Positions 8,965 through 16,275 of a DNA stretch of 38,975 bases are shown in pieces. Origin of the DNA: Saprospiraceae bacterium (GTDB lineage Bacteria > Bacteroidota > Bacteroidia > Chitinophagales > Saprospiraceae). The notes beneath the pieces were generated by a model, which saw only the letters and a program-made list of their open reading frames with translations, searched no databases and had not been told where the DNA came from. Position numbers and translations under genes: made by a program. How positions within the stretch are numbered: the stretch's first letter is position 1; the number at the start of each line of letters is the position of its first letter. Location: assembly GCA_020630775.1 (NCBI GenBank), contig JAHDIN010000028.1, forward strand, positions 1-38,975. Reading direction: 5' to 3'.

Positions 8965-11364
8965 ATGAAATTCATCTTATCGGCCTTTTTTTCTTTCTGC
9001 ACCATACTATCATTTTCTCAAGTTGACTTACCACGAGAAGTCAATATTACTAGTGACGGTATCCTTAAACATGGAGGTACCGCCGTTCAAGGTTTCTATG
9101 ACATAGAAGCATTCCACAAAATCGAATTTACTTTAGAAGACCCTAACTGGTTTAGCATCATGGATGGACAAAGTGGTGGCGGTCCAGGCGGAGGAGGTCC
9201 TGGTGGCCAAGACACAGAAGGTGAATTACTCATGGGTACATTGACAGTCAATGACTCCATAGTTTTAGACAGTGTGATGATTGGTATAAAAGGTCAGACT
9301 TCAGATCGCCAAAACCGTTCTGAGAAGAAATCATTCAAGGTATTAATAGATGAATTGAAAGATCAAAATTTAATGGGTTATGATAACATAAATCTCAATT
9401 GTGCCTTTGATGACCACTCTTCCATGAGAGAAGTACTCTACTATGATATTTCCAGAGGTTTTGCACCTTCTCTAAAAGGCTCTTTTGTTGACCTTTATAT
9501 TAATGGTCAATACTGGGGACCCTACAATAATATCCAACAACTGGAAGGTCGTTACATTCAAGAATGGTTTAGAAATAATGATGGAACAAGATGGCGCGCA
9601 CTTAACTCAGAAAACACAGGAGGACCTGGTGGCGGCGGTCCTGGAGGAGATCCTGCTAGATTTGGTGCTGGCGTATCCACTTTAAATTATAATGGCCCTG
9701 ATTCTATAGATTACAATCTTAATTACGAGTTGAAGAAAACAGAAAGTGATGATCCGTGGGGTCCTTTGATTAATGTTTGTGATGTCTTAAACAATACACC
9801 TATAGATGAACTATACAATGCTCTAAATCCTGTTCTTGACATAGATCGTACCCTTTGGATACTGGCTCAAGAAATTGTAGCTTCCGATGATGACGGGTAT
9901 TTCTTTAAGGGCGGTATGGATTACTATGTATACTATGATGATGCAACAGGTCGATTGATGCCTTTAGAAGTTGATGGGAATTCTGTAATGAATACTCGAA
10001 ATGACAACTGGAGTCCTTTCTACAGAGAAGATGATGACCGATGGCCTTTAATTAATAGAATGATGCAGAATGAGGAAATCAGACAACGCTATCTTGCTCA
10101 TTTAAGAACAGTATTAACTGACTTCTATAATGTTGAGAATGTACATGCACGTATAGATGCGTTTGCTGCAAAACTAGATCAAAAGATACAAGATGATCCA
10201 AAGAAAATTTACTCTTATAATCAATTCACATTTGGTGTAGAAGAGTTAAAAACATTCATAAGCGATAGAGTTGATTTTTTGCTAGCACACGAAGAAATAA
10301 ACAGAGAAGGTGTTAATATCATATCTACCTCCAATGTAAGTAATAGTGAAACAGCTATCGTCTCAGGCGAAACTGTTGCTATTGAGACCACTATTGAAGG
10401 CAATGCACAACAAGTCATCTTGCATTATGCCAGTGGGTTAGATGGCCATTTTGAAAAAGTCATTATGTATGACGATGGATCTAATGGAGACAACGCATCT
10501 GGCGACAATATATACACAGGTAGTATTCCAGGATTCAACGCTGGTACTTATGTAAGATATTATATTGAGGCCATTAAAGAAGACAACTTTGGTACAGCCA
10601 ATTATTTCCCTAAAGGTGCAGAACACGAATGTTTTCTTTATCAAGTCCAACCATCATTTGTTGAAGGAGAGATTGTAATTAACGAATTTATGGCCTCAAA
10701 CAGCAGCACAGCAATGGATGCTAGCGGTGCATTTGGTGACTGGATTGAATTATACAACAAAGGCACAGAAACTGTAAATCTCACAGGATACTTCATATCA
10801 GATGACGAAACGGTATTGGACAGATGGGCATTCCCTGATAACACAGAACTAGACCCAGACGAATATTTAATTGTTTGGGCAGATGATGATGAGGAAGACA
10901 CTACCATAGATGAGTTACATACCAACTTCAAATTGTCTGCAGGTGGCGAACAAGTAATTCTGATCAACGATGAAGGCAATATTATTGATATGATTACTTA
11001 TGATGAGCAACAGACAGATATCTCGTTTGCACGAATACCCAATGGCACTGGTGATTTCGAATTTAGGACAGAAACATTTGCAGCGAATAATGACGGAAGT
11101 ATATCAGATACCAAAGAAGAGCTAACAGCGAAATCTGTGCTTCTCTACCCTAATCCTGCAGATCTAGAAATTAATATTTTTTCTAAAACGAATTCTCCTA
11201 TAAATTTAACGATCTATAATTCTAAAGGTCAATTGATAAAGTCTTTAGCAGTAAAAAATACAGCCAATTTAAATATTTCGGAATTTAGTGAGGGCTTATA
11301 CAATTTTGTTTTTGGCTATGAAAATAAGATGGCCGTTAGTCGAAAAGTAATGGTTATAAAATAA
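8965..11364 (+). CDS. CotH-like protein with lamin-tail and T9SS sorting domains
   Basis: A 799-residue secreted protein. It has a signal peptide (1-18), and residues about 45-440 carry the CotH fold (GSFVDLYINGQYWGPYNNIQ, RTLWILAQEIVASDDDGYFFKG, MPLEVDGNSV). A linker with an Ig/chitobiase-like strand set (about 455-560) follows, then a lamin-tail domain (about 566-685, EIVINEFMASNS...DWIELYNKG). A T9SS type A sorting tail begins LLYPNPADL (726-799). CotH proteins are atypical protein kinases in Bacillus spore coats; in Bacteroidota they are usually large surface proteins of unknown substrate. Two glycine-proline rich inserts (about 70-81 and 219-229) interrupt the CotH region and are unusual. 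A possible -7 element TATCTTTC lies at 8940-8947. Confidence 0.9.
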   Translation: MKFILSAFFSFCTILSFSQVDLPREVNITSDGILKHGGTAVQGFYDIEAFHKIEFTLEDPNWFSIMDGQSGGGPGGGGPGGQDTEGELLMGTLTVNDSIVLDSVMIGIKGQTSDRQNRSEKKSFKVLIDELKDQNLMGYDNINLNCAFDDHSSMREVLYYDISRGFAPSLKGSFVDLYINGQYWGPYNNIQQLEGRYIQEWFRNNDGTRWRALNSENTGGPGGGGPGGDPARFGAGVSTLNYNGPDSIDYNLNYELKKTESDDPWGPLINVCDVLNNTPIDELYNALNPVLDIDRTLWILAQEIVASDDDGYFFKGGMDYYVYYDDATGRLMPLEVDGNSVMNTRNDNWSPFYREDDDRWPLINRMMQNEEIRQRYLAHLRTVLTDFYNVENVHARIDAFAAKLDQKIQDDPKKIYSYNQFTFGVEELKTFISDRVDFLLAHEEINREGVNIISTSNVSNSETAIVSGETVAIETTIEGNAQQVILHYASGLDGHFEKVIMYDDGSNGDNASGDNIYTGSIPGFNAGTYVRYYIEAIKEDNFGTANYFPKGAEHECFLYQVQPSFVEGEIVINEFMASNSSTAMDASGAFGDWIELYNKGTETVNLTGYFISDDETVLDRWAFPDNTELDPDEYLIVWADDDEEDTTIDELHTNFKLSAGGEQVILINDEGNIIDMITYDEQQTDISFARIPNGTGDFEFRTETFAANNDGSISDTKEELTAKSVLLYPNPADLEINIFSKTNSPINLTIYNSKGQLIKSLAVKNTANLNISEFSEGLYNFVFGYENKMAVSRKVMVIK

Positions 11365-11403
11365 CAATCTCACATCGTAAATGAATGTTTAATAATTACT
11401 TTA

Positions 11404-11432
11404 GGTAAAAATTTAGGTATAAATATTTTACC
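11404..11432 (+). other. Small inverted repeat upstream of the broken gene
   Basis: GGTAAAA (11404-11410) is complementary to TTTTACC (11426-11432) with a 15-base AT-rich loop. It lies 40 bp after the CotH stop and 20 bp before the next ATG. It could be a weak terminator (no T-tract follows) or an operator. Confidence 0.3.
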
Positions 11433-11451
11433 GCAGTGATAACAACTACAA

Positions 11452-12328
11452 ATGAACAAATTATTTACAATCAAAGGATTCAGAATTTTAATAATTTTCT
11501 TCATTAGTATTTCTTGTACAAAAATCGCACAAGCGCAAATCAAATTAAATTCCAAAAGCAACTTCATCGCTGCACATGGTTTATATGAGATTTCACCCAA
11601 CGGAATAGATAGTCTCTTTCATTACTACCAATTAGAATTTCCTTATTTATTTGGTGAGGTTTATGACCCTTACAAACCCATTAGTTTTAGCACAGAGAAA
11701 GCGCGATTAGTCAATTTTTACAAAGGAAAGATCTCAACCAGTGATTTAAATGTTCTTAAACAAGTATGGGACAATAAGATAGATGAACAAGTAGCGAAAA
11801 TCAGAAAAACAATTCCCTCCTACGAACAGGCACCAGTTTGTCATCAAATATTTATTGATTCATTAAAAGCTATTTATTATCCAAAATTATCAAGCTATAG
11901 AGATGATTTAAAAAATGCAATAAGCGATGATCTAATCATAAGAATCGAAATGCTGCAGGCCGAGGCAAAAATTGCACTAAATAAAAAACGAAATGACTTT
12001 CTAGAATATGAAAAAAAGAATTTCGGTACCTATAACAAACGTGAAGTACGATTATATAAATTGGGGTTTTGACTTAATGGAAGAAATTCCTGTTTACTAT
12101 TACTATAAACTACTAGGGGTCAAAGGAATAGAAAACACACTTATTGAATTTGAACTAAAAGAGTACTTTGAAACTTACAAAAAGTTTGAAGACACTTTAT
12201 TTAGAGACTTCAGAAGTGAAAATTGTGGTGCACATTTCGGCATACCATACTTTATAATAAACCCAAGATCCACTGAGTTAGACACCAAGATCAATGCAAT
12301 AATTTATGCCGTAAAGTATATTATTTAA
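11452..12328 (+). pseudogene. Exported hypothetical protein split by a +1 frameshift
   Basis: Two overlapping open frames describe one protein. Frame A (11452-12072) starts with a hydrophobic export sequence containing SISC and SQAQ-like cleavage choices, then a charged helical domain. Frame B is open from 12005 and runs to 12328 with a plausible C-terminal half (YDYINWGFDLMEEIPVYYYY... to AVKYII). Together they would give about 290 residues. The switch must fall between 12005 and 12072. That interval begins with a run of seven A (12011-12017), where one extra A would produce the break. It could be a real mutation, a sequencing error or, less likely, +1 recoding. The family is not recognised. 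Confidence 0.6.
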
Positions 12329-12437
12329 GAATCTTATATATCAATCATTTTGAAGAATTACTTACAGCAAATATTTCCAATATATTACCTGCAAATGTTG
12401 ACCATGGTTTAAATTTTGAAAAAAAACTTCCCCCTCA

Positions 12438-12466
12438 TGCAACGTTTCCATCTTCCTGACCTAATA
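12438..12466 (+). promoter_or_regulatory. Candidate ECF-sigma promoter
   Basis: TGCAACGTTT (12438-12447) carries the AAC core typical of ECF -35 elements. It is followed about 8 bases later by CTGACCTAATA (12456-12466) as a possible -10 region. The element sits 49 bp before the ATG of the repeat lipoprotein that heads the sigma operon, as expected for autoregulation. No housekeeping TAnnTTTG is seen in this gap. The match is by eye and the exact consensus of this sigma factor is unknown. Confidence 0.35.
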
Positions 12467-12514
12467 TAAAGACATAGAGCTCTGAATATTAGATTAATAA
12501 TTAAATAAACAATA

Positions 12515-13753
12515 ATGAAATATTTGAAAATCCTAGCCCTTTTTCTATTTGCTTCTATGTTGTTTGTTGCTTGTGATGGCGACAATGAAGACACTGTAGA
12601 CATTAATACTCCAGAAGAGGAAGAAATCGTTCAACACAACTCTAATCCTCTTATATCTAGAGGTTCTGGCAGTTCAGATGGTTTAGATTTAGGTTGCTTC
12701 AGCATCAAATTTCCATTCGAAATGGTAGATGAAGAAGGCACAACGTACACTTTTAGTTCAGAAGATGATTTTAACTTATTATTAGATGAAGAAGTTTTAA
12801 TTATCGATTTTGTATACCCTGTTGATGTCATTGATAGTGATGGAAACGAAAGCTCAGCGGCTGATGCTGAAGAACTAGGTGAATTATTCGCATCATGTGT
12901 GCCTCAAGGCGGATGGGAAGATGACACATTTCCAGCATATTCTGTCGGTGATGAAAACTCTTGTTATGATTTGTCTTATCCAATCACATTAGAAGATGTC
13001 GATGGCGATCAAGTATCTGTGGAGAATGAAGAAGAATTAGTAGCTGCAATCGCAGAAGAGCTTTACTTTTTCGTATTCCCAATTGATTTAGTTAATGATG
13101 AAGGCGAAACAGTATCAGTTGCTAATACTGACGAAATGTTTGAGGCTTTATTTTCTTGTAACGAATGGGATTATGCAGATACTACTGTATTTGACTGGGA
13201 AAATGAATTCGAATACTTAGGTTGCTTAAGAATAACTTTTCCATTAACAGTTGAATTAGCAGATGGCACTTCAGTTACAGTCAATGATCATATGGAATTA
13301 TGCGACTTGATGATCACAGGCGAAATCAGTGGATTTGGATTTCCTCTAAATGTATTAGAAGATGATGGTTCTTTAACTGTAATTGACAATGAAGAAGAAT
13401 TAGAAGAAGCGTTGGAAGCGTGCGAAGATTTTTGGGAACCGCCAGTTTATGAAGATGATTTCTTGTCACTACTGATTTTATTAGAAGGTGCATTAGGAGA
13501 TGAATTTGGTATTGATCCTTGTTATGACATCAATTATCCAATTAGCATAACTTTAGGTGATGATTCTACAGTAACGTTTCAAAGTGATGAGGAAGTAGAG
13601 AATTACTTCGTGGATCCTGCAAGTCAAGAAGAACTATTTGAATCTAGCTTGGTTTATCCAGTATCAGTAACATACAGAAGTGACAACTCTACTGCTACGT
13701 TTAACAATTTAGATGAAATGCTTCCTGGAATTTTTGAAAATTGCACATTCTAA
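12515..13753 (+). CDS. Acidic lipoprotein with four Cys-bracketed repeats
   Basis: A 412-residue lipoprotein (lipobox FVAC, Cys20), strongly acidic, with a disordered Asp/Glu-rich N-terminus (21-58). The rest is four tandem modules, each opening and closing with Cys: 61-128, 150-215, 237-303 and 336-410. Each module has two half-repeats of the form [YF]P[IVL].[VL]..DG..TV.N.EEL...., that is, two beta-hairpins each ending in a short acidic helix, so about eight half-repeats in all. The paired cysteines suggest one disulfide per module. Function is unknown; I know no named domain for it. Only 21 bp separate it from the ECF sigma gene, so it is probably part of the same regulon or system. It could be a surface ligand, a sensor partner or the main output. 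Confidence 0.85.
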   Translation: MKYLKILALFLFASMLFVACDGDNEDTVDINTPEEEEIVQHNSNPLISRGSGSSDGLDLGCFSIKFPFEMVDEEGTTYTFSSEDDFNLLLDEEVLIIDFVYPVDVIDSDGNESSAADAEELGELFASCVPQGGWEDDTFPAYSVGDENSCYDLSYPITLEDVDGDQVSVENEEELVAAIAEELYFFVFPIDLVNDEGETVSVANTDEMFEALFSCNEWDYADTTVFDWENEFEYLGCLRITFPLTVELADGTSVTVNDHMELCDLMITGEISGFGFPLNVLEDDGSLTVIDNEEELEEALEACEDFWEPPVYEDDFLSLLILLEGALGDEFGIDPCYDINYPISITLGDDSTVTFQSDEEVENYFVDPASQEELFESSLVYPVSVTYRSDNSTATFNNLDEMLPGIFENCTF

Positions 13754-13774
13754 ATAGATCTTGCATAAGAATTA

Positions 13775-14323
13775 ATGCTTAACAGCAATATCATACAAAG
13801 TTGTATTAATAAGGAGCGCTGGGCTCAAAAGCAGTGCTATGAGTCTTGCGCCCCTTATGCTTTTACTATAGTCAAAAACTATATAAACGACCACGAATTA
13901 CGAAAGGATACTATGCAAGAAGTGTTTGCTAATCTTTTCATGTCCCTTAAAAACTTCGATTCAAATAAAGGAGCATTCAAATCCTGGTTTGCCAAAATAG
14001 TGATCAATCAATGTATTGCGGCACTCAGAAAAACAAGCAACCTTAATTTACATGTCCCTGTTACCGATTATGAAGAAAAACTAAGTTTTCAATTAAGCGA
14101 ACTATCGAGCATCAAAAGAGAAGAAGTAGAAGTTTTACTGAAGAAAATGCCTGATGGTTATCGCACTGTATTTTTATTAAGCGTGTTAGACGATTACAAT
14201 CATAAAGAAATTGCTAAAATGCTGTCGATCACCCCAGAAACATCGAGATCGCAGCTTTCAAGAGCTACAAAGTGGATCAGACAAAACATTTCGACCGAAG
14301 CAAAAACTATGATCTATGGCTAA
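13775..14323 (+). CDS. ECF-type RNA polymerase sigma factor
   Basis: A 182-residue sigma-70 family protein of ECF size. Region 2 spans about 20-90 (LRKDTMQEVFANLFMSLKNF, then GAFKSWFAKIVINQCIAALRK). Region 4 spans about 112-172 (LLKKMPDGYRTVFLLSVLDD, helix-turn-helix HKEIAKMLSITPETSRSQLSRA). There is no region 3. Its stop overlaps the next start by 8 bp (ATGGCTAA), implying translational coupling with the putative anti-sigma factor. The upstream repeat lipoprotein is 21 bp away. Such coupled pairs normally respond to an envelope signal sensed by the anti-sigma protein. Confidence 0.95.
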   Translation: MLNSNIIQSCINKERWAQKQCYESCAPYAFTIVKNYINDHELRKDTMQEVFANLFMSLKNFDSNKGAFKSWFAKIVINQCIAALRKTSNLNLHVPVTDYEEKLSFQLSELSSIKREEVEVLLKKMPDGYRTVFLLSVLDDYNHKEIAKMLSITPETSRSQLSRATKWIRQNISTEAKTMIYG

Positions 14324-15860
14324 GAATGAAAATTTAAAAAATAAAATAAGAGAGGAGCACCTTGACCTGCCTAATGACCTATCATGGGAAAATATGCAAT
14401 CAGGTATCTTTGATAAAATAAATAGAAAGGAAGCAACTTTAGTTAATCAAACAAAAAGCAATCTTAAACTTACGACTTGGGCTTTAATGCTATTTGTCCT
14501 TGTGTTTTCTGTTGTGACAACTTACTATATCACAAGCCAGAAGTTTAATCAAATTAATGATCAAACAGTCGTTGATACCGCTTCCAAAAACACAGCCAAT
14601 GCAGGTCAATTTAAAAACAACCAAGATAAACTAACAAATGAGCAAAAGCAATTAAAAACACCTTCATTTGGAAAGTCATCTGAAAAGAGCAATAACCCTC
14701 TTCAAGAAAGTCAGCTAACATTGGAAGACAGCTCAGATACGCGTACTTCAATAAAGGTGAGTTCTGACAATAAGGACGATATCACTCTGGAATCAAAACC
14801 TAGCTATAACAATATCACAAACAACGTAAAAAAATTCTCATCGGATAATAGTACATCTACTAGATCAACAACACCTTTGATGGAGACGACAAATATTCCG
14901 ACATCATCTTCATCTATCCACAAAGAAGAGCGCCCCAATAATTTAAAAATCTCTCAAACGGCTGTCACTGAAGCATCAGCGGTCATAAAAAAAGAAGAGC
15001 GCCCACCTTCAAATACTATTACTATAGAGACAATTGATTTATTAAATCCTAAGATTAATTATCAAAGATCAGTATCATCAATTATAGATTTAACCGCTTT
15101 AAATACAGCCCCAATAGACATCAGTGATAAGCGTTCGTCAAACAATAGATTGAGCTTAGCCTTTACTACTGGTATCAACCAATGGTCGTCTCAAAAAATT
15201 GCCAATCCAATTAACGAAATGCTGGCTCAATATGAAAGCAATAGCATTGGTCAAACTTATGGAGTAGGCATAGGTTACGAACTCAATGAAAAATGGTCTT
15301 TAAGTGCCGGTTTAAATTATAATCGATTAAGACAAGCATTAAATTTCGAATGTTCGTTCGATACACTGGTGCAAGGCACACAACTTCATGTCACCATCAA
15401 CCCAATAACTGGTGAAAGACAAGAAGAAAGAGTTTCTGCATTTGTTTCTGGTGAAGCACATAGAACAGTTGTTCATTACAACAACTTAAAATACTTCAGT
15501 ATTCCACTGAGCATTAATCGTCATTTTAATTTAACGCGTAACATTAGTTGGAGGTTAGGTATTGGCATTAACTACAATTTAGCTGCAGATTTCAAAGGCC
15601 GAAGCCTATTAGCTGCAGATTTATCTGAAGCGGCGATTACAGTTAGAGATTTTGATACCTCATCAGCCAATGATAATTCAATTATGGGCAACTGGGCTTA
15701 CAATGCATCTATTGGCGCTGATATCAAATTAAACCAGCAATTAAGTTTAGGTTTAGAATTAAACACTTCTAAACAACTTCAAAGTTGGACTCTAAATGGT
15801 GCATCAGAGATGAGACCAATGGTTTACAGCGGATTGCTTAGGTTAGGGTTTAGGATTTAG
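14316..15860 (+). CDS. Putative dual membrane-spanning anti-sigma factor with C-terminal beta-barrel
   Basis: A 514-residue protein with a composite layout. Residues 1-51 are a short charged cytoplasmic segment (LSWENMQSGIFDKI) positioned to bind the sigma factor. Residues about 52-72 form one inner-membrane helix (LTTWALMLFVLVFSVVTTYY). Residues 73-278 are a Ser/Thr/Asn/Lys-rich, apparently unfolded periplasmic stretch with a repeated KEERP motif. Residues about 279-514 are alternating amphipathic strands of a small outer-membrane barrel (YGVGIGYELNEKWSLSAGL, FSIPLSINRHF, LGLELNTS) ending in the beta-signal-like LLRLGFRI. No cleavable signal peptide or zinc anti-sigma motif is present. The topology matches the Dma family I recall from Bacteroides. 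The sigma-binding role is inferred from the 8-bp overlap with the sigma gene. Its 3' end is duplicated at 16045-16126. Confidence 0.8.
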   Translation: MAKNENLKNKIREEHLDLPNDLSWENMQSGIFDKINRKEATLVNQTKSNLKLTTWALMLFVLVFSVVTTYYITSQKFNQINDQTVVDTASKNTANAGQFKNNQDKLTNEQKQLKTPSFGKSSEKSNNPLQESQLTLEDSSDTRTSIKVSSDNKDDITLESKPSYNNITNNVKKFSSDNSTSTRSTTPLMETTNIPTSSSSIHKEERPNNLKISQTAVTEASAVIKKEERPPSNTITIETIDLLNPKINYQRSVSSIIDLTALNTAPIDISDKRSSNNRLSLAFTTGINQWSSQKIANPINEMLAQYESNSIGQTYGVGIGYELNEKWSLSAGLNYNRLRQALNFECSFDTLVQGTQLHVTINPITGERQEERVSAFVSGEAHRTVVHYNNLKYFSIPLSINRHFNLTRNISWRLGIGINYNLAADFKGRSLLAADLSEAAITVRDFDTSSANDNSIMGNWAYNASIGADIKLNQQLSLGLELNTSKQLQSWTLNGASEMRPMVYSGLLRLGFRI

Positions 15861-15876
15861 GGCTTTGGTCTTTGGT
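15795..15876 (+). repeat. Tail-of-gene repeat, copy 1 (in the anti-sigma gene)
   Basis: This 82-bp stretch holds the last 22 codons of the anti-sigma/barrel gene (NGASEMRPMVYSGLLRLGFRI and its stop) plus 16 bp of 3' flank. It recurs without any indel exactly 250 bp downstream, with 75 of 82 bases identical by hand count. Confidence 0.95.
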
Positions 15877-15890
15877 CTTTGGTCTTTGGT
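15862..15890. repeat. (CTTTGGT)n 7-bp tandem repeat
   Basis: About four copies of CTTTGGT directly follow the stop codon of the barrel gene. The period equals that of the array at the left window edge, with a different unit. Confidence 0.85.
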
Positions 15891-15896
15891 ATCTTG

Positions 15897-15927
15897 GACC
15901 CCTAAATTCCCTTAAAAGGGGACTTTT
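15897..15927. repeat. Dispersed 31-bp hairpin element, copy 1
   Basis: The element starts GACCCCTAAATTCCC and ends GGGGACTTTT. It contains a short CCC/GGG hairpin and matches 29 of 31 positions of the copy at 38776-38806. Elements of this wording are frequent in Bacteroidota intergenic DNA as far as I recall. No open frame of convincing composition covers it. The rest of the gap to 16044 is AT-rich and shows nothing identifiable. Confidence 0.8.
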
Positions 15928-16044
15928 CACTTTCAAGTACAATTTAAAACCCCTTCCCTTCTTAAGATCTAATAAGCAACCAGATTTTATATTCAAAAAC
16001 GCTAATCATCCCTTATTCCATATACCCTATTCCGTATACCTTTT

Positions 16045-16126
16045 AATGGTGCATCAGAAATGAAACCCTTGGTTTACAGCGGATTACTTAGGTTAGGGAT
16101 TAGGATTTAGGGCTTTGGGCTTTGGT
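16045..16126 (+). pseudogene. Tail-of-gene repeat, copy 2 (remnant of a barrel gene 3' end)
   Basis: An untranslated-looking second copy of the barrel gene's last 22 codons. Read in the same frame it encodes NGASEMKPLVYSGLLRLGIRI followed by TAG. Of the six differences inside codons, three are synonymous and three conservative (R/K, M/L, F/I). This suggests the copy once evolved as coding sequence. Nothing upstream of it in this frame resembles a gene. It is followed by CTTTGGG/CTTTAGT repeats, as copy 1 is followed by CTTTGGT. Confidence 0.75.
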
Positions 16127-16158
16127 TTTTAGTCTTTAGTTTTTAGTCTTTAGTTTTA
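16111..16158. repeat. Degenerate CTTTGG/CTTTAGT tandem repeat
   Basis: Seven-base units grade from CTTTGGG and CTTTGGT into TTTTTAG and TCTTTAG copies, just after the duplicated gene tail. Units of TCTAATCTCCAGTCTCC type follow to about 16195 and reappear near 38040 and 38735. Confidence 0.75.
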
Positions 16159-16198
16159 ACAACTAATTTCTATTTTCTAATCTCCAGTCTCCGCTTTA

Positions 16199-16216
16199 TG
16201 AAGTCATCAGACTTCA
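16199..16216. other. Perfect 7-bp inverted repeat
   Basis: TGAAGTC (16199-16205) and GACTTCA (16210-16216) form a hairpin with a 4-base loop in the gap between the convergent barrel and DUF2911 genes. It may contribute to termination or be part of the repeat mosaic. Confidence 0.5.
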
Positions 16217-16230
16217 AAAGTATATTGAAT

Positions 16231-16261
16231 AAAAGCCCAAACCTAAACAGCTTGAGCTTTT
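16231..16261 (-). terminator. Terminator-like hairpin of the DUF2911 gene
   Basis: On the minus strand AAAGCTCAA (16260-16252) pairs with TTGGGCTTT (16240-16232) with one G-U pair and an 11-base loop. The T-rich TTATTC follows. It starts 15 bp after the stop of the minus-strand gene ending at 16276. Confidence 0.55.
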
Positions 16262-16275
16262 CTCAATCATTGTGA

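Noticed and set aside
12012..12018. Slippery heptamer A AAA AAG in frame, as in programmed -1 frameshifting
   Set aside because: A -1 shift here leads to a TAA at 12033-12035, and the continuing open frame is reached only by +1, so the classical mechanism does not explain the two frames.
15872..16063. 63-codon open frame over the intergenic repeats
   Set aside because: It is composed of repeat-element sequence, overlaps the duplicated gene tail in another frame and has no protein-like composition.
15862..16158. CRISPR-like repetition
   Set aside because: Units are 7-8 bp without spacers of constant length, and no cas gene is present.
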